Assembly (NCBI GenBank): GCA_002279065.1
Contig: NCKB01000002.1
Span: forward strand, 310,001 to 374,000
Direction of reading: 5' to 3'
Length of the DNA: 64,000 bases
Source: Lysobacterales bacterium 15-68-25
Lineage (GTDB): Bacteria > Pseudomonadota > Gammaproteobacteria > Xanthomonadales > Rhodanobacteraceae
Both the position numbers and the translations under genes were made by a program. Under the pieces are notes generated by a model. It was not told where the DNA came from and did no database searches. It worked only from the letters and a program-made list of their open reading frames with translations. Below are positions 59,395-64,000 of the stretch, in pieces (position 1 is the first letter of the stretch; every line of letters starts with the position of its first letter).

Positions 59395-60960
59395 ATGCCA
59401 AAGCCGTTGTTTCTGACCCGGCCTTCCGGGCTCTACGTTCGCTTCCTCGTACCTCACGACATGCGCAGCCGAGTCGGCTCGCGGTTTGTCGTGCGCCGTC
59501 TTCATTTGCCGCTTGGCGACCGCGCCAGACTCACGGCGGCATGGATGGGTGTGGCACTCTCGGAGGCGTTCGAGCGCTTGCGACAGGGGGTCGCGGTGGA
59601 TATCAAGAAGGTCGTAGACGACGTCCAAAGCGGCAACGCCCGCGACATCTTGTTGCGCAAAGTGGAGCTGCCCAACGGGGTGGTGCTGAGCGACGTCCAG
59701 GTCGACACGGAAGAGGACCAGCGCCAGCTTCAAGAGCTCATGCGCTATGCGACCGAGCAAGCCGGGCAGGCAACAACCAAGGCGCCGAAGCCCAAGGTCA
59801 AACCCGAAGAACGTCTGTCAGCCTTGATGGAAACCCATCTGGCAGACCTGACGCGGGCGGGGCGTGATGCCAAGACCGTGCTTGAAAGCCGGCACACCTT
59901 GAACCTGTTTGTCGGGGTGGTGGGGGATATCGCCGCGCACGAGCTCTATGGCAGTCACTGTCGCGCGTTCTTTGATGCGGTCAAACACTGGCCGAGGCAT
60001 GCCAGCGTGCGGCCCGAATTTGCTGGGCTATCAGTCAAGCAGGTCCTCGCCAAGGCCAAGAGCCTCAACGAGCCGGCGCTGTCGCAGCCCACCCTCAACA
60101 AGCACCGGCAGCGCCTGTCGGTGTTCTTGAATTGGCTTTTGAACAACAAGCACATCACCAGCAATCCCTTGGCCGGTGTGGTGAGTGTCAAAAAGCGGGA
60201 TGCGGAAGAAGAGACGGGGCGGCCCTTCACGCAAGCCGAGCTCGACGCCATCTTCGAGCCGACTGCGTTCAAGGCTTGGGCCGAAAAGCTGCCCCACCGT
60301 TGGTGGGTGCCGATGCTCGGGCTCTTCTCCGGCGCGCGCGTCAACGAGCTCAGCCAGCTCTACTTGGACGACATCGAGACCATCTCGGATGTGCCGGGCT
60401 TCCACATCAATCGGCGATTTGACGGACAAAAGATCAAGAACACGGCGTCCAGGCGCTTCGTGCCTCTCGCCAAGCCCCTCTTGGACGCGGGCTTCCTGGA
60501 CTACGTGGCCGAGGTGAAAAAGGCTGGGCATCAGCGCTTGTTCCCCCATCTGCCGAACAACGATGGCAACGGTTTCGGCAAGCAGATGAGCAAGCAGTTT
60601 GCCGTCTACATCAAGAAGCGCGGCATCAAGGATGACGGCATGGGCATGCATGCGTTCCGGCACACCTTGGCCACGCGGCTGGACCGTGCAGGCGTCTCGG
60701 AGAGTTCCATTGCTCGGATCACCGGCCACACACCCAGTGGCGGCATCTTGCCAAAGTTCTACATCGACCCACCGACCTTGGCCGAGCGCGTGGCGGTCTT
60801 GGCGAAATTCAACCCGGGCGTCACGTTGCCGAAGTACACCAAGGCCAAGTTCGAAGACGCGTTGAAGGAAGCGCGCCAACTGCCGGCGAAGTGGAAAGCC
60901 GAGAAGAGCTGGCGAGAGCGCCGGGCGAAGAAGGCACCGTTCAAGGCAGCGTCGAAGTGA
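59395..60960 (+). CDS. Tyrosine recombinase/integrase
   Basis: 521 residues. The N-terminus (LTRPSGLYVRFLVPHDMRS) is a DUF6538-like arm-binding domain, a SAM-like core-binding region follows, and the catalytic domain has the conserved Arg in LFSGARVNELSQL, the HAFRH box (H-x-x-R) and the region GHTPSGG...KFYI with the nucleophilic Tyr. It inserts and excises the island at the adjacent tRNA-Gly. No good ribosome site precedes the ATG. Coding use looks slightly less GC-rich than the core genes upstream. Confidence 0.93.
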   Translation: MPKPLFLTRPSGLYVRFLVPHDMRSRVGSRFVVRRLHLPLGDRARLTAAWMGVALSEAFERLRQGVAVDIKKVVDDVQSGNARDILLRKVELPNGVVLSDVQVDTEEDQRQLQELMRYATEQAGQATTKAPKPKVKPEERLSALMETHLADLTRAGRDAKTVLESRHTLNLFVGVVGDIAAHELYGSHCRAFFDAVKHWPRHASVRPEFAGLSVKQVLAKAKSLNEPALSQPTLNKHRQRLSVFLNWLLNNKHITSNPLAGVVSVKKRDAEEETGRPFTQAELDAIFEPTAFKAWAEKLPHRWWVPMLGLFSGARVNELSQLYLDDIETISDVPGFHINRRFDGQKIKNTASRRFVPLAKPLLDAGFLDYVAEVKKAGHQRLFPHLPNNDGNGFGKQMSKQFAVYIKKRGIKDDGMGMHAFRHTLATRLDRAGVSESSIARITGHTPSGGILPKFYIDPPTLAERVAVLAKFNPGVTLPKYTKAKFEDALKEARQLPAKWKAEKSWRERRAKKAPFKAASK

Positions 60961-61094
60961 GGTTCCACGGACACAGCCGTGAGCAGCCGTCACTCATGCA
61001 TCGACTGACCCAGTCGTGCGGCGTGGGATCTAGCTAGGCTGCGATAGGTCGACGGTCGAAAACGGGCGCTTGATGCTTCATCGGAGGAACAGTC

Positions 61095-61334
61095 ATGTCA
61101 GACCAAGACATTTCACAGTGCGTGACCGACCACCGGGGTGGTGAGGTGGAGGTGGTACATGGTCCGTTCGAGCTTTGCGGTGCTCCTGCGTGGGAGGCAC
61201 GCGTGTTCTTGGAAGACGAAGAAGAGTACGCCGTGCGGTACGTCGTCGAAGCAGGCGACGGCGCTCTTCGATATCTGGATGGATTCCAGGCCCTGTGTGA
61301 ATGGGTCACGGGGAACCGCAAGACGTCATCGTAG
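61095..61334 (+). CDS. Small acidic protein of unknown function
   Basis: 79 residues with GGAGGA nine bases before ATG 61095. It contains many Glu/Asp residues (VFLEDEEEYAVRYVV) and looks like a single small alpha/beta fold. It precedes another unknown gene with about 60 bases between them; the pair may be co-transcribed. No family is recognised. Confidence 0.6.
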   Translation: MSDQDISQCVTDHRGGEVEVVHGPFELCGAPAWEARVFLEDEEEYAVRYVVEAGDGALRYLDGFQALCEWVTGNRKTSS

Positions 61335-61396
61335 AAATTCGGCCGATATGGCCGTGTCTCATCGCGGCGTCGGTGTCAGATCTAAGGAGGGTTGCT

Positions 61397-61672
61397 GTGG
61401 CGAAGATCAGCTGGAATCCGCGCGGTGGAAGCGCCTCCGAGGCTCCGGTGGCGTGGGGATGCACGCTCTTCATGCGAGAAGACGGGACCTTTGAAACGGA
61501 CTTCAAGGGCGAGACCGGGTTCCTGATGATGAAAGCCGCGATGGACGCCCTTCAACGGCTCGACAATATGAGGCGTGAGCCTGCGTATAACTTCGGCCGT
61601 GAAAGTGCAGATGATTGGGCCGAGCCACCAACCTTTACGGATAGACCTAAGCGCACGCGCCGAGCACGATAA
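61397..61672 (+). CDS. Small protein of unknown function
   Basis: 91 residues from GTG 61397, chosen because AAGGAGGG lies six bases before it; the longer frame from 61301 has no such signal. The sequence has an N-terminal beta-rich part (CTLFMREDGTFETDF), a helix (MKAAMDALQRLDNM) and a basic tail (RPKRTRRAR). No family is recognised. It converges with the 61713-62342 gene. Confidence 0.6.
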   Translation: MAKISWNPRGGSASEAPVAWGCTLFMREDGTFETDFKGETGFLMMKAAMDALQRLDNMRREPAYNFGRESADDWAEPPTFTDRPKRTRRAR

Positions 61673-61712
61673 GTGAAGTATGCGGGTCCAGCAAAATACG
61701 TGCTGCGGGATG

Positions 61713-62342
61713 CTATCTCGGTTGGTTAAACATTCTGAGAGCGAGCACAAAAAAGTCACCGAGACCAATGAAGTCTGACAGAGGCTTCCCTTGGTCTGAT
61801 CTCGTTATCTTCAACTCGTCTAGCTCAGCTCCACCACTCTTCTTGGAGCTCACTCGCAAACCGTGAGCACAGGAATCCCGGATGACCATAGCCATTTGAG
61901 CGGTCTCATGGTTCAGCCGTCTCGCTTTTGCCTGGTTTTGTTCAAAGAACTCTACGAAACCAGCCGCCACCGTGAGCCACATCCAACGGCGAATGCCCGT
62001 TGCCCAGCCTTCGTTCTTTCTAGGCTCCTTGCGCCAAACGAGGCTGACCTGCACCCATGGCGGGTCTCCCCCTGGTTGCTCCTTGACGTGCTTTACCATT
62101 CCATAGGCTGGAAGGTGAACGGTTAGGTCGTGAGCCTTACAGGCCAAGCTAAGATAGCCATCTTTGGGAATTGGCTGGTTGTCAATGGCGCATACAGCGA
62201 TCGTCATCGCATCGATCGAAAGGCACATATGCCATATGAACGGATACGCCGGGTGTCTCGAATACACCTCGTATGACTCCATGCCTACCATGCTGTATTC
62301 ACGCGCGAGTTCGCCAACCTTTGCTTCAAGGTCTAGCGGCAT
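61713..62342 (-). CDS. Unknown protein with a HEPN-like RX4H motif, downstream of hxsA
   Basis: 209 residues with AAGGAG before ATG 62342. The C-terminal region contains VIRDSCAHGLRV, where Arg155 and His160 are four residues apart; this RX4-6H arrangement followed by Gly is the hallmark of HEPN domains, many of which are RNases in defence or toxin systems. The N-terminal half has no recognised motif. The gene follows hxsA in the same direction with a 63-base gap, so it may be the last gene of the hxs operon or a separate island gene. The HEPN call is tentative. Confidence 0.6.
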   Translation of the reverse strand: MPLDLEAKVGELAREYSMVGMESYEVYSRHPAYPFIWHMCLSIDAMTIAVCAIDNQPIPKDGYLSLACKAHDLTVHLPAYGMVKHVKEQPGGDPPWVQVSLVWRKEPRKNEGWATGIRRWMWLTVAAGFVEFFEQNQAKARRLNHETAQMAMVIRDSCAHGLRVSSKKSGGAELDELKITRSDQGKPLSDFIGLGDFFVLALRMFNQPR

Positions 62343-62405
62343 GGACTGCTCCTTCCACGGAGTTTGATGCTGAATCCAACTTTCCTTTCCTTGCTCAGCG
62401 CCGAA

Positions 62406-62984
62406 TCATGGTCCCAGCGCGACGCCCAGCGCGTTCAATGTCGCTGTGGTCATCTTCGAGTTCGCAGGCAACCCATGCGCGCCCTGGAACTTGGCCAACG
62501 CCAGCTTCGTTTCTGAGGTCATCACGCCATCGATGGCGCCGGGATCATAGCCCTTGGAATACAAGGCCGCTTGAACCCGCATGATCATCATCTTCAATTG
62601 GTCGCCGGTTGCACGAGTGGCGTTCGGTGAGACCAGTGGTGCCACGCTTGGGCCAAGGTCGGGCATGGTTGAAGGAGCCGGGGCAGGCGCTGGCGCGGGC
62701 CTATAAGCCGGGGTGTAGGAGGGCGTGTACACAGGGGCCGCGCGGTACGAGCCGCCACTGCCGGAGCTGTGCGATGCATGAGAGGCATGCGAGCTATGGG
62801 AGGCGTGGCTTGCGTACATGTTGTGGATGTTGACGTTTAGCGGCGCGGCGAGCGTCACGGTGAAGTCCGCATCTCGAATGGCCATGTCGGTCAGATGAGC
62901 TGTGGTCGCAGCTCGGTCGGCGCTGTGTGCGGCGCCTTGGGCAGCGGCAAGCGCCGCTCCGGTGAGAGCTAGTGACTTGCGCAT
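62406..62984 (-). CDS. hxsA: His-Xaa-Ser repeat protein HxsA
   Basis: 192 residues from ATG 62984, with AAGGAG upstream. A weak signal-peptide-like N-terminus (about 1-21) is followed by a short unique region and then five consecutive His-Xaa-Ser triplets (HAS HSS HAS HAS HSS, about residues 60-74). A Gly/Ser/Tyr/Pro-rich linker then leads to a C-terminal peptidoglycan-binding domain (ALYSKGYDPGAIDG; LALAKFQGAHGLP). This matches HxsA, the presumed substrate of two radical SAM maturases. The protein probably ends up in the periplasm at the wall. It overlaps hxsC by 16 bases. Confidence 0.88.
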   Translation of the reverse strand: MRKSLALTGAALAAAQGAAHSADRAATTAHLTDMAIRDADFTVTLAAPLNVNIHNMYASHASHSSHASHASHSSGSGGSYRAAPVYTPSYTPAYRPAPAPAPAPSTMPDLGPSVAPLVSPNATRATGDQLKMMIMRVQAALYSKGYDPGAIDGVMTSETKLALAKFQGAHGLPANSKMTTATLNALGVALGP

Positions 62985-64000
62985 GAGTAGGTCTCCTTGA
63001 TCGGCATGATGCTTCGGCTGGTCCATTCCGGCGTAACCCAGGCAAACAGGCCGCCGCATCTTGTTCGTACCTCGCAGGCTTCGCATGCCGGCAGGTAGTG
63101 CTGCTTCCAATCGGAAATGCTGCGTTTGGCAAAGGGCCAAAGCGGCTTGGGCAAGGTGCAAAGGGGTAGGTTGTAGAGGGAGACCCTCAGGTCACGAGCC
63201 GACAAGAACTCTACGGCCTCAGTGAGTTCCGCCTGCATGTCGGCGGGGTCGATCCACAGCTCGTCTCGGTGTGCTTTGGCAAAGCCCGTGGGCTCCGTGC
63301 CCATCAGTGCGATGTGCTCGATGAACGGGAAATTGCGGTAGATGAAGCGGGCCAGCTCCGGCAGGCGGGCGACAACTGGCTTGACCAAGACGACGCGGAT
63401 CTCGATGCGTTGCTTGGCTTCTTCCAAGGCGTAAAGCCCGCGAACTGTTTCCGCAAAAGCGCCCGAGCTTTGGACGATGTAGTCATGCAGGGCGTAGTGG
63501 TCCGCATACAGCGGCACGGCCCAGATGAGGGAAGGGTGCGGCGCGACGAATGTGCTTGCCGGCGCTTCCTTGCCGAAGTTTCGACCGTTGGACAGCACCT
63601 GGATGTGCGTCTGCGGAAGGTGCGCGGCGCAATGTTCAATGACGCGCCTAAGCCCTTGGCCCAGCAAGGTGGGTTCGCCGCCCGTGATGGTGAGCTGGCT
63701 GGTATCCCTGTCGATAAGTTCGACCAGGTCGCACAGATGCTGGACGCGCCAGTCGTCTTGGATGTCCCTTGGCGGCTGCGAGCACATCACACAAAAGCTG
63801 TTGCAGCGCTCAGTGGCAAAGAGGATGTTGTTGTTCCCGCCCCGCCGATACCGCCGCGCCACTTTGTGTGTTTCAGGCCGCACTTCGATCGCATCGCCAG
63901 CCGCTACGGCCAAGCCATCGGGAGGGAGGGCCACCCAAGGTCTTCCGTTGGGTGCCTGCTCGGGCTCATCGACCAAGAAACCGGCCCAGGGCAGGGCGGC
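62969..64000 (-). CDS. hxsC: Radical SAM maturase of the His-Xaa-Ser system, HxsC-like, 5' end beyond window
   Basis: The frame is open to the window edge; 343 codons are visible ending at TAG 62969. Counting from a TTG at 63976 that is unlikely to be the start, Cys58-x3-Cys62-x2-Cys65 (CNSFCVMC) binds the SAM-cleaving 4Fe-4S cluster and TGGEPTL at about 98-104 contacts SAM. The C-terminal part has CEACEVRTRCGG, an auxiliary-cluster-type Cys group, and a final Cys near the end. The direct overlap with hxsA identifies it as one of the two Hxs maturases; HxsC is favoured over HxsB from sequence style. It should form a C-C or C-S type crosslink or modification on HxsA residues, chemistry unknown. 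Confidence 0.85.
   Translation of the reverse strand, partial: AALPWAGFLVDEPEQAPNGRPWVALPPDGLAVAAGDAIEVRPETHKVARRYRRGGNNNILFATERCNSFCVMCSQPPRDIQDDWRVQHLCDLVELIDRDTSQLTITGGEPTLLGQGLRRVIEHCAAHLPQTHIQVLSNGRNFGKEAPASTFVAPHPSLIWAVPLYADHYALHDYIVQSSGAFAETVRGLYALEEAKQRIEIRVVLVKPVVARLPELARFIYRNFPFIEHIALMGTEPTGFAKAHRDELWIDPADMQAELTEAVEFLSARDLRVSLYNLPLCTLPKPLWPFAKRSISDWKQHYLPACEACEVRTRCGGLFAWVTPEWTSRSIMPIKETYSCASH

Larger units (their letters stand above)
59218..64000 (+). mobile_element. Left end of a tRNA-Gly genomic island carrying an Hxs system
   Basis: A tyrosine integrase starts 104 bases after the tRNA-Gly gene in the same direction, the standard layout of islands integrated into tRNA 3' ends. 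The genes that follow (61095-64000) are accessory, of mixed orientation and lack housekeeping genes. The right end, with a repeat of the tRNA 3' end, is not in this window. No conjugation or phage structural genes are visible yet. Confidence 0.75.

Noticed and set aside
61095-61672. Toxin-antitoxin pair
   Set aside because: Acidic and basic tails are suggestive, but no toxin family motif is visible and the genes are 62 bases apart.
62755-62815. The His-rich part of hxsA read as a nickel or metal chaperone
   Set aside because: The strict H-X-S period, wall-binding domain and overlap with a radical SAM gene fit HxsA better.

Overview
This window is GC-rich (roughly two thirds G+C by eye) bacterial chromosome. 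Gene content and order (hemW-rdgB-rph, yicC-gmk, rpoZ-spoT-ridA-recG, mrcA with divergent pilMNOPQ, a gltA-type citrate synthase, a very large TonB-dependent receptor) point to a gammaproteobacterium of the Xanthomonadales, most likely Rhodanobacteraceae (Rhodanobacter/Dyella type). This placement is inferred from gene content, not from a marker-gene search.

Layout. 1-3424: a signalling cluster with the end of a PP2C phosphatase, a LysM/TPR lipoprotein broken by a frameshift at a C8 tract, a membrane Ser/Thr kinase with a periplasmic loop and HAMP domain, and an FHA membrane protein. 3569-7636: housekeeping genes hemW, rdgB and rph (minus), then yicC and gmk (plus). 7778-12203: the outer-membrane lipid-asymmetry (Mla) pathway, mlaFEDCB, with mlaA convergent to it across a shared bidirectional terminator; MlaD carries two MCE domains. 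12413-20541: rpoZ, spoT, ridA, recG, a nucleoside hydrolase, ribosomal protein L31 type B and citrate synthase. 20628-29255: an unrecognised protein, PBP1A, and the type IV pilus alignment/secretin operon pilMNOPQ. 29412-36441: a tightly overlapping MoxR-DUF58-DUF4381-BatA-BatB-BatD operon. 36428-45397: macrodomain protein, MarR regulator, small lipoprotein, M28 peptidase, MscL, FAH-family hydrolase, and an HlyD/ABC/FtsX-type export system. 45398-46400: an AT-richer patch with one secreted protein of unknown function. 46512-58992: TonB receptor, a MocR-type regulator lacking the PLP lysine, a DMT transporter, an Ada-like protein, a small membrane protein, a Rieske protein, an SLC13-type transporter, TrmB and a DUF6600 protein.

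59218-64000 is the left end of a genomic island: a tRNA-Gly(CCC) gene followed directly by a tyrosine integrase, unknown small genes, a protein with a HEPN-like RX4H motif, and the start of a His-Xaa-Ser (Hxs) system: hxsA, encoding a protein with a run of H-X-S triplets plus a peptidoglycan-binding domain, overlapped by a radical SAM gene best read as hxsC, which runs off the window edge. The Hxs system is a predicted peptide-modification pathway with two radical SAM maturases whose product is, to my knowledge, uncharacterised. It is the most interesting content of this window; its remaining genes (hxsB, hxsD) are expected just beyond position 64000.
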